Shown piece after piece: positions 1 through 7,923 of a DNA stretch of 19,717 nucleotides. A program made the position numbers and the translations under genes. The first letter of the stretch is position 1; every line of letters starts with the position of its first letter. The notes under the pieces were generated by a model that saw nothing but the letters and a program-made list of their open reading frames with translations, did not search any database and was not told the origin of the DNA. The stretch comes from Acidobacteriota bacterium (GTDB taxonomy: Bacteria > Acidobacteriota > Terriglobia > Bryobacterales > JACQDG01): positions 1 through 19,717 of the forward strand of contig JACQDG010000086.1 of the NCBI GenBank assembly GCA_016201185.1, given 5' to 3'.

Positions 1-576
1 CAGAGTGATGGCGCCAGGGGTGTGGCCTGGGGTGGGCAGGACAAAAATTTCGCGATTGTTCCAGCGGAAGTTATCGTAGTCCCGCAGCAGGCCGGCGACG
101 GGGATGTCCTCGGTAATGGTGTAGAAATCGTTGCGCACGTAATACAGCTCGAAGATGCGGCGGTTGCGCCAGAAATTCTCGGCGTCGGCAAACAGGTGCC
201 GCTCGTGGGCCGGGACGGCAATGGGTATGTTGCGCTCCACCGCAAGCTGGTCGCCCTGGCACTGGTCCCGGTGATGGTGGGTGTGGAGAACCCAATCGAC
301 GCGCGTGACCCCGAGCTGCGGCAGATAGTCGAGGATCTTGCCCGAGCCGAAGTCGATGAGCACGGCCCGGCTGCCGTCGCGCAGCAAATAGACGTTGCAG
401 GTGTCCTCCAGGCGATAGAGGTTGTCCGAGATTTTCTCCACCTGGGAGGCGGGCGAAAAGGCAGCGCGGCGGGCCGGCCGGCGGGAGGAGGTTTGAGCCT
501 CGGAGGCAGGCGCAGCAGCCACCGCTCCGGCAGTTTTCAAAAACCCGCGACGGGAAAGGTGATTCGGTCTTGGCAT
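1..576 (-). CDS. Tat-exported metallo-beta-lactamase-fold hydrolase (3' end outside window)
   Basis: The frame is open from an ATG at 576 to the left edge without a stop, giving 192 residues of a truncated gene. It starts with a twin-arginine signal (SRRGFLKTAG, residues 8-17) and an Ala-rich stretch. The metal-binding motif of the metallo-beta-lactamase fold follows as HTHHHRDQ (residues 98-105): the usual THxHxDH pattern with the final His replaced by Gln. A second motif, PTPGHTPGA, lies close to the cut end and supplies the next metal-binding His. A GGAGGG ribosome site sits 6 nt before the ATG. Such proteins are metal-dependent hydrolases of esters, thioesters or lactams; the substrate cannot be read here. 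Export to the periplasm is inferred from the Tat motif. The fold assignment is strong, the specific reaction unknown. Confidence 0.88.
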   Translation of the reverse strand, partial: MPRPNHLSRRGFLKTAGAVAAAPASEAQTSSRRPARRAAFSPASQVEKISDNLYRLEDTCNVYLLRDGSRAVLIDFGSGKILDYLPQLGVTRVDWVLHTHHHRDQCQGDQLAVERNIPIAVPAHERHLFADAENFWRNRRIFELYYVRNDFYTITEDIPVAGLLRDYDNFRWNNREIFVLPTPGHTPGAITL

Positions 577-602
577 GGCGGTCCCTCCGAAATCCGGAGC
601 TT

Positions 603-631
603 ATCTTATCCAGAACCGCGCGGGGCGGCAA
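603..631 (-). promoter_or_regulatory. sigma70-like promoter of the MBL-fold gene
   Basis: Read on the minus strand, TTGCCG (626-631) and TAAGAT (603-608) are separated by exactly 17 bp. Transcription would start near 596, about 20 nt before the ATG at 576. It lies just upstream of the -10 of the divergent coiled-coil gene, so the two promoters share about 40 bp. Confidence 0.5.
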
Positions 632-639
632 GTTCGAGC

Positions 640-645
640 TACAAT
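640..645 (+). promoter_or_regulatory. -10 element of the coiled-coil gene, possibly leaderless
   Basis: TACAAT ends only 8 nt before the ATG at 654. Initiation 6-8 nt downstream of the -10 would begin at or next to the start codon, giving a leaderless or nearly leaderless mRNA. No ribosome binding site lies between them. No good -35 is visible at the 17-bp spacing. Confidence 0.4.
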
Positions 646-653
646 AGACCAAT

Positions 654-1001
654 ATGAACGTGGAGAGAACCGTCGAGTTCATCCTTGACCAGCAAGCCAA
701 GATGGTCGGGCACCAGCAAAAGTTCCAGCTTCAGTTGGACGGGCTCCGTAAGATCGTGCTTAGTGGCATGAAAATGGTGGTCAAGATCGCCGAAGCCCAA
801 AAGAAAACCGAAGTTAGGCTGGCCCGCCTTGAGGAGCGACAGGCGCGTACCGATGAGCGGCTCGCTCTTACCGATGAGCGGGTCGCTCTGACCGACGAGC
901 GGCTAGCGCTTACCGATGAGCGGCTCGCCCGTACTGAGAAAAACATTGAGCGTTTGCTCAACGCTCTATTACGCCAGCGCGGCGACGGCCGGGGCCGCTA
1001 A
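654..1001 (+). CDS. small coiled-coil protein with a tandem heptad repeat
   Basis: This 115-residue protein has no recognised enzymatic domain. Residues 1-60 are predicted helical and rich in Gln, Lys and Glu. Residues 64-98 are five consecutive seven-residue units of the type A-(L/R)-T-D-E-R-(L/V), encoded by a 21-bp tandem repeat at 843-947. Hydrophobic residues fall at heptad spacing, so a long parallel coiled coil that oligomerises is expected. The tail is basic. No signal peptide or membrane segment is seen, so it is probably cytoplasmic. It is transcribed away from the MBL-fold gene and ends 46 bp before the oxidoreductase gene. Its role is unknown; scaffold or oligomerisation functions are possible. 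The repeat may vary in copy number between strains. Confidence 0.7.
   Translation: MNVERTVEFILDQQAKMVGHQQKFQLQLDGLRKIVLSGMKMVVKIAEAQKKTEVRLARLEERQARTDERLALTDERVALTDERLALTDERLARTEKNIERLLNALLRQRGDGRGR
843..947 (+). repeat. 21-bp in-frame tandem repeat, five units
   Basis: Five adjacent 21-bp units centred on ACCGATGAGCGGCTC encode the heptads ARTDERL, ALTDERV, ALTDERL, ALTDERL and ARTEKNI. The middle units are nearly identical at DNA level and the outer ones more diverged, as expected for expansion by slippage or unequal recombination. Confidence 0.85.
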
Positions 1002-1024
1002 GTCGGACACGCAACCTTCCCTTG

Positions 1025-1030
1025 TACAAT
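1025..1030 (+). promoter_or_regulatory. -10-like element before the Gfo/Idh/MocA gene
   Basis: TACAAT lies 17 nt before the ATG at 1048 and just before the GAGGAG ribosome site (1037-1042). The -35 region is poor. It is the same hexamer as at 640-645. Confidence 0.35.
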
Positions 1031-1047
1031 AAGAACGAGGAGATCTC

Positions 1048-2379
1048 ATGACCTCGACCAGACGCCAGTTCCTTCAGACCGCTACCACAGCGGGCGTAGC
1101 CGCGCGCTCTCTGGCTGCCCAGGAAGAGAAAAAAGTTTCGCCCAACGACCGGATTCAAATCGCCGCCATAGGAATCGGCGGCATGGGTTTTGGCGACATG
1201 GAATCGGCTCTCGCAGTCCCTGGTGTGGAGCTGGTGGCTGTTTGCGATGTGTACCAGGGGCGCTTGACGCGGGCCAAAGAAGTGCATGGAAACCAATTGC
1301 TCACCACCCGCGACTATCGCGAAGTGCTGGCCCGCAAGGACATCGACGCCGTGATCGTCGCGACGCCCGATCACTGGCACTCCCGCATCTCCATCGACGC
1401 CATGAACGCCGGTAAGGACGTCTACTGCGAAAAGCCCATGACGCAGACGATCGAGCAGGGCCGGGCCGTCGTCGAGGCGCAGCGGAAGACGGGCCGGATC
1501 ATCCAGGCCGGCAGCCAGCGGGTCAGCTCCATCGTTTACCAGAAAGCGCAAGACCTGCTGAAGGCCGGCGCCATCGGCGAGCTGAACATGGTGGAGGCGT
1601 GGTGGGACCGCAACTCCGCGCAGGGCGCCTGGCAGTACTCCATCCCGCCCGACGCCACGCCGGAAAACATCGACTGGGACCGCTTTCTGGGCCAGGCGCC
1701 GAAGCGGCCGTTCGAGCCCATCCGGCTCTTCCGCTGGCGCAATTACCGCGACTACGGCACGGGCGTGGCGGGTGATTTGTTCGTACATCTTTTCTCCGGG
1801 ATGCATTTCGTGACGGGAGCGCTCGGGCCGAGCCGGCTGTTCGCCACCGGCGGCCTGCGGTTCTGGAAGGACGGCCGCGACGTGCCCGACGTGATGCTGG
1901 GCCTCTACGACTATCCGGCCACGGACCGCCACCCGGCGTTCAACCTGGCGCTGCGGGTGAATTTTGTCGATTGCGCGGGGGAAAGCTCCGGCTTTCGGTT
2001 TGTGGGCAACGAAGGCATCATGACGATCGGCAACGGCGTGACGATCACCAAGCAGCCGCGCGAAACCGCGCCCGGCTACAACATCGAGACGTTCCCCAAG
2101 GCTGTGCAGGAAGAGTTTCTCGGGGAATACCGCAAGAAATACCCGCCCATCCAGCCCACCGCCGATGGCATGCGGCCGCTGGGCGAGGAGAAATTCCTGC
2201 CGCCGCGCGGCTACAACGACCACGGGGATCATCACCGCAACTTTTTTGCGGCGGTGCGGAGCCGCAAGCCGGTAGTGGAGGACGCGGTGTTCGGCCTCCG
2301 TGCCGCCGGGCCGGCGTTGCTGTCCAACATCAGCTATTTTGAGCAGCGCGTCTGCACGTGGGACCCGAACACGATCTGA
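1048..2379 (+). CDS. Tat-exported Gfo/Idh/MocA family oxidoreductase
   Basis: This 443-residue protein belongs to the NAD(P)-dependent sugar and cyclitol dehydrogenase family. A twin-arginine signal, STRRQFLQT, occupies residues 3-11. The Rossmann nucleotide-binding motif AIGIGGMG is at about residues 40-47, and the family signature YCEKP with its catalytic Lys129 at 126-130. A DHWH motif at 108-111 and GDLFVHL further on fit the C-terminal substrate domain. Length and start are typical of the exported branch common in Acidobacteriota and Planctomycetota. A GAGGAG site lies 5 nt before the ATG. The likely reaction is oxidation or reduction of a sugar, inositol or glycoside at a bound cofactor; the substrate is not determinable. 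The glycoside-hydrolase-like gene downstream suggests a role in polysaccharide use. Confidence 0.92.
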   Translation: MTSTRRQFLQTATTAGVAARSLAAQEEKKVSPNDRIQIAAIGIGGMGFGDMESALAVPGVELVAVCDVYQGRLTRAKEVHGNQLLTTRDYREVLARKDIDAVIVATPDHWHSRISIDAMNAGKDVYCEKPMTQTIEQGRAVVEAQRKTGRIIQAGSQRVSSIVYQKAQDLLKAGAIGELNMVEAWWDRNSAQGAWQYSIPPDATPENIDWDRFLGQAPKRPFEPIRLFRWRNYRDYGTGVAGDLFVHLFSGMHFVTGALGPSRLFATGGLRFWKDGRDVPDVMLGLYDYPATDRHPAFNLALRVNFVDCAGESSGFRFVGNEGIMTIGNGVTITKQPRETAPGYNIETFPKAVQEEFLGEYRKKYPPIQPTADGMRPLGEEKFLPPRGYNDHGDHHRNFFAAVRSRKPVVEDAVFGLRAAGPALLSNISYFEQRVCTWDPNTI

Positions 2380-2389
2380 CCATACCAGA

Positions 2390-2475
2390 CTGGCCGCGAA
2401 TGGCCGCGAATGAACGCGAATCAACGCGAATGAAAACAAGAGTGTTATTTGCGTTCATTTGCGTTTATTCGCGGC
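2390..2475 (+). repeat. imperfect palindromic repeat (CGCGAATGAA type) between two genes
   Basis: Short units of the form CGCGAATGAA/CGCGAATCAA occur four times from 2395 and are followed by their reverse complement. The 35-nt arms at 2403-2437 and 2441-2475 are separated by 3 nt. Over the outer 29 positions 25 are identical as an inverted repeat, and three of the four differences (plus one just beyond) give G-U pairs in RNA, so the transcript can form a very long hairpin. Translated, the arms read as the FIRVHSR / NERESTR type of peptide that I recall from spurious proteins of many environmental bacteria, suggesting a widespread dispersed repeat. The right arm encodes part of the next gene. 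Confidence 0.75.
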
Positions 2476-4277
2476 TGACTCTAGCCCAGACGCCCTGCCG
2501 CTCCAATCCGGTCTATCAGCCCTGTGACATCGAGTTCGAGCTGACCGAGCAGGAAGCAGCGCAGCACCCGAACCCTTACTTGAGCGTGGAGCTGCGCGCC
2601 GAATTCCGGGCGCCCAAGGGCGACACCTACCGCATGCCCGGATTCTGGGACGGCGGGCGAAAGTTCAAGGTCCGTTTCTCGACGCTGGTCGAAGGCGAAT
2701 GGGCCTTTCGCGTTTCCTCCAACATCGAGCGCTTCACCGGCAAGATCGGGACCTTCACCGCCACGGCCGCCGCCACGCCGGGGTTTGTGATTCCGTTCAA
2801 CGTCCACCACTTCCGCTATTCCCGCCCCGATACGGCCCACCTGTGGATGGGCGATACCTGCTACCGGTTCGCCACCATTCCGGTGGAGACTTTCCGAGGC
2901 CTTATCGACCTGCGCGCCGCGCAGAAGTTCAACCATCTGCGGGGCTTGGTGCTGGGCGAGGCGGCCAACGCCGCCCGGGTCTTTTCCAGCCCTGACCGTA
3001 TCGTGCCGGAATACTTTCAGAACGTGGACGAGCGGATCCGTTACATGAACCAGAAGGGGATCACCTGCGACCTGATCCTGGGCGGCGAGCACGCGCAACT
3101 CGAAAAACTGCTGCCCAACTGGAAGCAGAGAGAGCACTACGTTCGCTACCTGGTGGCGCGTTACGCGGCCATGAACATCACCTGGCAGGGATTGCAGGAA
3201 TATGAGGATTATGAAAATGGTCCGGCGCTGTTGAAAGAGATCGGCGATCTGCTCAAGCAGCTCGACCCTTACCGGCGTCCGCGCTCGACCGGCGCCCGGG
3301 CCACTTCCGCGCCGCTGGCGGGCGGCGGGTGGATGAACTACATCGTCCACCAGTCCTCGAACCCCAGTTTGTTCACCATTGAGTATCAGCTCTACCCTAC
3401 GCCTTTCGTGAATGCCGAGGTGGGTTGCGAAGACAGCGGGGCGGGGCGCTCCCTGCCCGAGCACGTGGATACCGACACGTTCCGCAAGCGCATGTGGAAC
3501 GCGGCCATCAACGGCCAGCACGTCACTTTCTGCAACACCGGCACTTACGGGGCAGCAACGGCCGGCGTCGATTTGAAGTTCGCCGATTCCCCCGGCGCCC
3601 AGCAGGCGGGCCATCTCTACGACTTTTTCGCCCAGACCCGCTACTGGGACTTGGAGCCGTACTTCCGCGTCGAGGGCGCGCGGGCCCTGGCGCTGGAGGA
3701 GGTCGAGTACATCGTCTACCTGGAAAAGCCCGCGCCGGTGGAGATCCTCCTTCACAAGGCCGGCTACGACGTGAGCTGGTTCAACCCTATAACCGGCGCG
3801 TGGGTGGAGGAGGGCAATTTCAAAGGCGAGCGATACACCGTCGGCAACCTCCCCGACCCATCCCATGACTGGATCCTTTACATCCGCCGCGAGGGCAAAA
3901 AGCAGGGCATGAACCGGTCTTACAAGCTTGAATCCCGCACGCCGGTGACGCAGACCGTGGAGACAAGCAAGGGCGAGACGCCGTTCGAGATCCAGTTGCC
4001 GGCCGAGGCGGAGCTGTCCGCGGGCAAGCCGCTGGAGTTCAACGCCACACTGAAGAAGGCCAATCGCGCCACGCGCAACATGACCTGGTTGTGGACCGGC
4101 GAGGCGCCCGCGAGCGGCCTCGGCTACCGGGTGCTGGGATCGAGCCAGTTCGGCGAGTTCGTCATTCCTCCCGACATCACCCGCGAATACCCCACGGCGC
4201 TGAGCCTCCGGGTGGTGGGCCTGGACGGCAACGGCAAGATCTACGCCGCCGACCGGGTCTATACGCTCAAAAAGTGA
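2430..4277 (+). CDS. secreted DUF5060/DUF4038-type glycoside-hydrolase-like protein
   Basis: From the ATG at 2430 the protein has 615 residues. It begins with a signal peptide (MKTRVLFAFICVYSRLTLA) whose core is encoded by the palindromic repeat. An Ig-like DUF5060 domain fills about residues 25-115 (FWDGG, EGEWAFRVSSN). A TIM-barrel DUF4038-like region runs to about 390: WQGLQEYEDYENG carries acid/base candidates Glu257/Glu259, and VNAEVGCED carries a possible nucleophile, Glu330. A collagen-binding-like beta domain follows (about 395-485, DVSWFNPITGAW), then an extra beta-rich C-terminal region to 615. The family acts on plant-type or uronic-acid glycosides outside the cell; the substrate is unknown. 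An alternative ATG at 2400 would add MAANERESTR. No ribosome site is visible before either start, and both lie in or beside the hairpin. Confidence 0.82.
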   Translation: MKTRVLFAFICVYSRLTLAQTPCRSNPVYQPCDIEFELTEQEAAQHPNPYLSVELRAEFRAPKGDTYRMPGFWDGGRKFKVRFSTLVEGEWAFRVSSNIERFTGKIGTFTATAAATPGFVIPFNVHHFRYSRPDTAHLWMGDTCYRFATIPVETFRGLIDLRAAQKFNHLRGLVLGEAANAARVFSSPDRIVPEYFQNVDERIRYMNQKGITCDLILGGEHAQLEKLLPNWKQREHYVRYLVARYAAMNITWQGLQEYEDYENGPALLKEIGDLLKQLDPYRRPRSTGARATSAPLAGGGWMNYIVHQSSNPSLFTIEYQLYPTPFVNAEVGCEDSGAGRSLPEHVDTDTFRKRMWNAAINGQHVTFCNTGTYGAATAGVDLKFADSPGAQQAGHLYDFFAQTRYWDLEPYFRVEGARALALEEVEYIVYLEKPAPVEILLHKAGYDVSWFNPITGAWVEEGNFKGERYTVGNLPDPSHDWILYIRREGKKQGMNRSYKLESRTPVTQTVETSKGETPFEIQLPAEAELSAGKPLEFNATLKKANRATRNMTWLWTGEAPASGLGYRVLGSSQFGEFVIPPDITREYPTALSLRVVGLDGNGKIYAADRVYTLKK

Positions 4278-4287
4278 TGCAGACGGC

Positions 4288-6843
4288 ATGATGCAACTTC
4301 GGGAAGCAAGCCGCGAAATGTGGGGATTCAGATGGGCGGTAGCACTATGGCGGGATCTGCGGTACGGCCTCCGCATGCTGCGCCGCAGCCCTGTTTTCAC
4401 GGTCGTTGCTGTTTTGTCCCTGGCGCTGGGGATCGGCGCCAACACGGCCATTTTTTCTTTGCTGGACCAGGTCCTGTTCCGCCTGTTGCCGGTTCGTGAG
4501 CCGGATCTTCTGGTGGTTTTTCACGTGGAGGGCGAAAGCGCCCCGGGCTGGAGCCTCAGCGACAACTCTCAGACCGTTTTCTCCTACCCGATGTACAAGG
4601 ACCTGCGCGACCGGAGCGCCGTTTTCGGCGGGGTGATCGCACGGTCGAGCGCGCCGGTCAGCGTTTCTTACGAAGGCCAGACGGAGCGGGCCAGCGCGGA
4701 GCTTGTCTCCGGCAACTTTTTCGGGGAGCTGGGCGTGCAGGCGGCCTTGGGGCGCACCTTAGCGCCGGAGGATGACGAAGCGCCGGGCGCTCATCCGGTG
4801 GTTGTGCTCAGCTACGGCTACTGGACGCGGCGGTTCGGCGGGAGTGCGGCGATTCTGAACACGAAAGTGAATCTGAACGGCCACCCGATGATTGTCCTGG
4901 GAGTGGCCGCGCCCGGATTCCGCAGCCTGATCAGCGGGCAGGCGCCGGACGTGCTGGTTCCCATTGCCATGAAGCGCGAGATCACGCCCACCTGGGACGG
5001 GCTTGACGATCGGCGTATCCGCTGGCTGAATATTTTTGGCCGGCTGAAACCTGGTGTTTCGAGGCCGCAGGCCGAGGCGGGGGTGCAAACCGCATATCGG
5101 CCAATCCTGGAGGACGAGCTGGGCCAACTGGGCCGCCTGCGGACGAAGCGGGCGGAAGAGCAGTTCCTGGCCCAGAGGCTGGAGCTGCGCGCGGCCTCGC
5201 AGGGCATCAACCAGCTTCGGCTCGAGTGGCAGGCGCCGCTCGTGGCGCTGATGGCCATTGTCGGGCTGGTGCTGCTGATCGCCTGCGGCAATGTCGCCAA
5301 CCTGCTCCTGGCCCGGGCCGTCGGACGGCAGAGGGAAACCGCCATCCGGCTGGCGCTCGGTGCGGGCCGCGCGACGATTGTGCGGCAGCTTCTGGTAGAG
5401 AGCCTGGTGGTAGCCCTGGCCGGCGGCCTGGTGGGTTTGCTCGTCGCCGGCTGGACCACAGGGGCTTTGCTGGGCTTCTTGCCCGCGGGTGAAGCAGGGC
5501 ACTGGCTTTCATCGCAGCTCGACTTGCGCGTGCTGGCCTTTACCCTGCTTCTGTCGGTGGCGACCGGTTTGCTGTTTGGGCTCGCGCCGGCGATCCAGGC
5601 GACCCGCGCTGATGTGGCCCCGGCGCTCAAAGGCCAGCCCGGTAGCTTTGCTTCCGCAAGCGGCCCGGCCCGGCTCCGTCGGACGTTGGTTGTGGCGCAG
5701 ATTGCCCTGTCTCTGATATTGGTAGTAGGTTCTGGACTCTTTGCCCGCAGCCTGTACAACCTCCGGCACGTGAATCCCGGCTTCCGCGCGGAGCAGCTCA
5801 TGACTTTCGCCGTGGACCCGAGGCTGAACGGTTACGACGCCGCGCACGGCTACGTCTTCTACCGCGAGCTCCAGGAGCGGCTGGCCGCTTTGCCCGGCGT
5901 GCGCGCGGCGGGCGCGGCTAATCCCGGCCCGCTGACCAACAACGACCGCGGCGGGAACCTCACCGTAGAGGGCTACCAGCCCAAGGAGGGCGAGGAGCCG
6001 GACAGCAAGCTGAGCGGCGTGGGTCCTGGTTATTTTCAGGCCCTGGGAATGCCCGTTCTCGTCGGCCGCGAATTCACAGAGCGCGACCTCGCCGGCCCTA
6101 AAGTGGTCGTGGTGAATGAGGCTTTTGCCAAGCAATACTTCGGCGCCCAGAACCCGCTCGGAAGGCGCTTGGCCTTCGGATCGGCGAACCGGATCACGCT
6201 CGACCGGGAGATCGTCGGTGTGGTTGGGAACCACAAGCACGACAACCTGCGTGAGGCTGCCAGGCGGTTCGTATTCTTCCCTTACACTCAGGACGAGCGG
6301 CTCGACCGCCTGAGCTTCTACGTTCGCGCCGAGCGCAGTGCAAGCGAGCTGGGGCCGGAAATCCGGCGCATCGTGCGGGAGATGGATGCGAATTTGCCGG
6401 TGTTTGACATGAAGTCTATGCAGGTACGGGTGGAAGAATCCATTTACGCGGACCGGCTCATTGCCGTGCTGGCCGGAGCGTTCGGTTTGCTCGCCACGCT
6501 GCTGGCGGCAATGGGCTTGTATGGGGTGGTCGCTTATATGGTGGCGCGACGGACGGCCGAGATCGGCATCCGCATGGCGCTGGGCGCGATGCCAGGCGAC
6601 GTCCTGTGGCTGGTGATGAAGGACGTGGCGCGGCTGGCGCTGGGCGGAATTGCCATCGGCCTGCCAACGGCGCTGGCGCTTGGCCGGCTGGTGGAATCCC
6701 AGTTGTTCGGGCTGAAAGCCCATGACCCGCTGATCTTCACCGGCGCGGCGTGCTTGTTGGCCCTGGTTGCAATGCTGTCCGGATACATCCCCGGCCGGCG
6801 CGCCGCGCGGATCGATCCGATGAACGCGTTGCGGTATGAATAG
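4288..6843 (+). CDS. ABC-transporter-type permease, duplicated orphan (ADOP/MacB-FtsX) family
   Basis: The 851-residue protein consists of two MacB/FtsX-like modules. The N-terminal motif LRYGLRMLRRSPVFT leads into a first membrane helix (about 37-57, LALGIGANTAIFSLL). A periplasmic MacB-type domain (about 60-310) is followed by membrane helices with the FtsX signature RETAIRLALGAGR (about 319-440). A second module begins with LRRTLVVAQIALSLIL (about 463), has another periplasmic domain, and ends with FtsX helices (TAEIGIRMALGA) and the typical terminus RIDPMNALRYE. No ATPase gene is adjacent, as is usual for this acidobacterial family. Export of small molecules or mechanical signalling across the envelope is inferred from MacB; the partner is unknown. 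It lies 10 bp after the glycosidase-like gene and ends 6 bp before a convergent gene. An internal ATG at 4318 is another possible start. Confidence 0.92.
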   Translation: MMQLREASREMWGFRWAVALWRDLRYGLRMLRRSPVFTVVAVLSLALGIGANTAIFSLLDQVLFRLLPVREPDLLVVFHVEGESAPGWSLSDNSQTVFSYPMYKDLRDRSAVFGGVIARSSAPVSVSYEGQTERASAELVSGNFFGELGVQAALGRTLAPEDDEAPGAHPVVVLSYGYWTRRFGGSAAILNTKVNLNGHPMIVLGVAAPGFRSLISGQAPDVLVPIAMKREITPTWDGLDDRRIRWLNIFGRLKPGVSRPQAEAGVQTAYRPILEDELGQLGRLRTKRAEEQFLAQRLELRAASQGINQLRLEWQAPLVALMAIVGLVLLIACGNVANLLLARAVGRQRETAIRLALGAGRATIVRQLLVESLVVALAGGLVGLLVAGWTTGALLGFLPAGEAGHWLSSQLDLRVLAFTLLLSVATGLLFGLAPAIQATRADVAPALKGQPGSFASASGPARLRRTLVVAQIALSLILVVGSGLFARSLYNLRHVNPGFRAEQLMTFAVDPRLNGYDAAHGYVFYRELQERLAALPGVRAAGAANPGPLTNNDRGGNLTVEGYQPKEGEEPDSKLSGVGPGYFQALGMPVLVGREFTERDLAGPKVVVVNEAFAKQYFGAQNPLGRRLAFGSANRITLDREIVGVVGNHKHDNLREAARRFVFFPYTQDERLDRLSFYVRAERSASELGPEIRRIVREMDANLPVFDMKSMQVRVEESIYADRLIAVLAGAFGLLATLLAAMGLYGVVAYMVARRTAEIGIRMALGAMPGDVLWLVMKDVARLALGGIAIGLPTALALGRLVESQLFGLKAHDPLIFTGAACLLALVAMLSGYIPGRRAARIDPMNALRYE

Positions 6844-6849
6844 CGCGGC

Positions 6850-7911
6850 CTACGCGCCGCACTGCACTCCCAGCTCTCCCTCCATAGTGAAGGACGGTTT
6901 CCAGCGGTTGCGGAACAGGTCTGCCTGCTGGGAAAGGGCGGTGACCAGCAGAGGCATGGCGATGGTGGAATCGCAGTGGCAATTGACCATCTGGGCGTCG
7001 GTGGCGATCTTGCCCCAGCTCTGCGCCTCTTCGAAGGTGCAGCCGGAAAGGCCGCCCCAGTGCGGGGCATCGGTCACCACCTGGATGGCGTACTTGTGGC
7101 CCTGCTTGCCGGTGTTCATGATGATGGCCACAACCTCCGTCTGCTGCACAAAGTTCTTGGGCGTGCCACCGCCGAAGTAGATGACGCCGGTTTCGGGCGA
7201 TTCGGCCACGATTCGCGTGATTTCGAGCACGTCGCCCACCACGTCGAACACCAACCGGTTGGCGCCGCGAAAACGGTTTTCGGCGATTCCAATGCCGATG
7301 GAGCTGTCGCCGACGGCCGGACAGAAAAGGGGTACGCCGGCCTTGGCGGCGGAGGTGAGAATTCCGTCTTCTTTGGCCCTCTTGGCCAGCTCGCAGCCGA
7401 GCAGGTAGAGAAATTCGCGCGTGGTGTAAGGCCGGGCCTGGTCGAGCAAGGCGGCGAAATCGCCGATCCAGCAGTCGTGCTCCCGGAAGCGCGCCTCGTC
7501 AGCCAGCACGTCGTACATGCGGTCGACCAGGTCCTCGGCCAGGGCCACGTCATCGGTGGCAGGCGAGCCCTGGTAGTGGAAGTAGCCCAGGGTCTCGTGA
7601 AGGTCGTGGAAGAAGTTGGCGCCGGTGGAGACCAGGCAATCGATCAGCCGGTTTTGAATCATGTAAACCACCAGCCTCCGCATTCCTGCGGGCACCATGG
7701 CGCCGGACATTCCCATCAGAATCGTGCAGCGATCCGCCAGCATCTGCTTCCATACCCGGAAGGCCGCGCCCAATTGGCGGCCCTGAAAGGCGGTGCCCTC
7801 CATCCCTTCGAGGACGGCGGCGGCCGACGGGTCCGCGCCGATTGAAAAAGGCCGGGTGGGGCGGGAAAGCAAATCCTCCTTGCTTGGCTGGTGATGCTTG
7901 TGTTCCGGCAT
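6850..7911 (-). CDS. deoxyhypusine-synthase-family enzyme (probable homospermidine-type synthase)
   Basis: This 353-residue protein matches the deoxyhypusine synthase fold from end to end. The NAD-binding stretches STGANFFHDLHE (about 95-106) and GVIYFGGGTPKNF (242-254) are present. The catalytic Lys that forms the imine with the aminobutyl group is in SWGKI, Lys301. In eukaryotes and archaea the enzyme transfers the butylamine part of spermidine to eIF5A. Bacteria lack eIF5A and hypusine, so their homologues are thought to transfer it to a free amine such as putrescine, making homospermidine; that step is inferred here. It lies 12 bp after the arginine decarboxylase gene on the same strand, almost certainly in one operon. 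It ends 6 bp from the convergent permease gene with no visible terminator between. Confidence 0.9.
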   Translation of the reverse strand: MPEHKHHQPSKEDLLSRPTRPFSIGADPSAAAVLEGMEGTAFQGRQLGAAFRVWKQMLADRCTILMGMSGAMVPAGMRRLVVYMIQNRLIDCLVSTGANFFHDLHETLGYFHYQGSPATDDVALAEDLVDRMYDVLADEARFREHDCWIGDFAALLDQARPYTTREFLYLLGCELAKRAKEDGILTSAAKAGVPLFCPAVGDSSIGIGIAENRFRGANRLVFDVVGDVLEITRIVAESPETGVIYFGGGTPKNFVQQTEVVAIIMNTGKQGHKYAIQVVTDAPHWGGLSGCTFEEAQSWGKIATDAQMVNCHCDSTIAMPLLVTALSQQADLFRNRWKPSFTMEGELGVQCGA

Positions 7912-7923
7912 TCTCTAGGGCTG

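Noticed and set aside
71..700. Minus-strand frame of 209 codons at the left edge
   Set aside because: A different minus frame (576 to 1) gives the Tat signal, HTHHHRDQ and PTPGH motifs of a real hydrolase, so this one is a shadow.
843..947. CRISPR-like regular repeat
   Set aside because: Units are directly adjacent with no spacers, in frame and protein-coding.
958..2439. Minus-strand open frame of about 490 codons opposite the Gfo/Idh/MocA gene
   Set aside because: It mirrors a well-supported gene. Its first residues come from the palindromic repeat read backwards (FALIRVHSR), which supports the repeat and not a protein.
2481..4451. Long open frame on the minus strand (about 656 codons) opposite the glycosidase-like gene
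   Set aside because: It is antisense to a gene with clear domains, has no recognisable motifs, and long antisense frames are common in GC-rich DNA.
5509..6723. Minus-strand open frame opposite the second half of the permease
   Set aside because: Composition is His/Gln/Arg-rich without domain motifs; the plus strand encodes continuous FtsX features.
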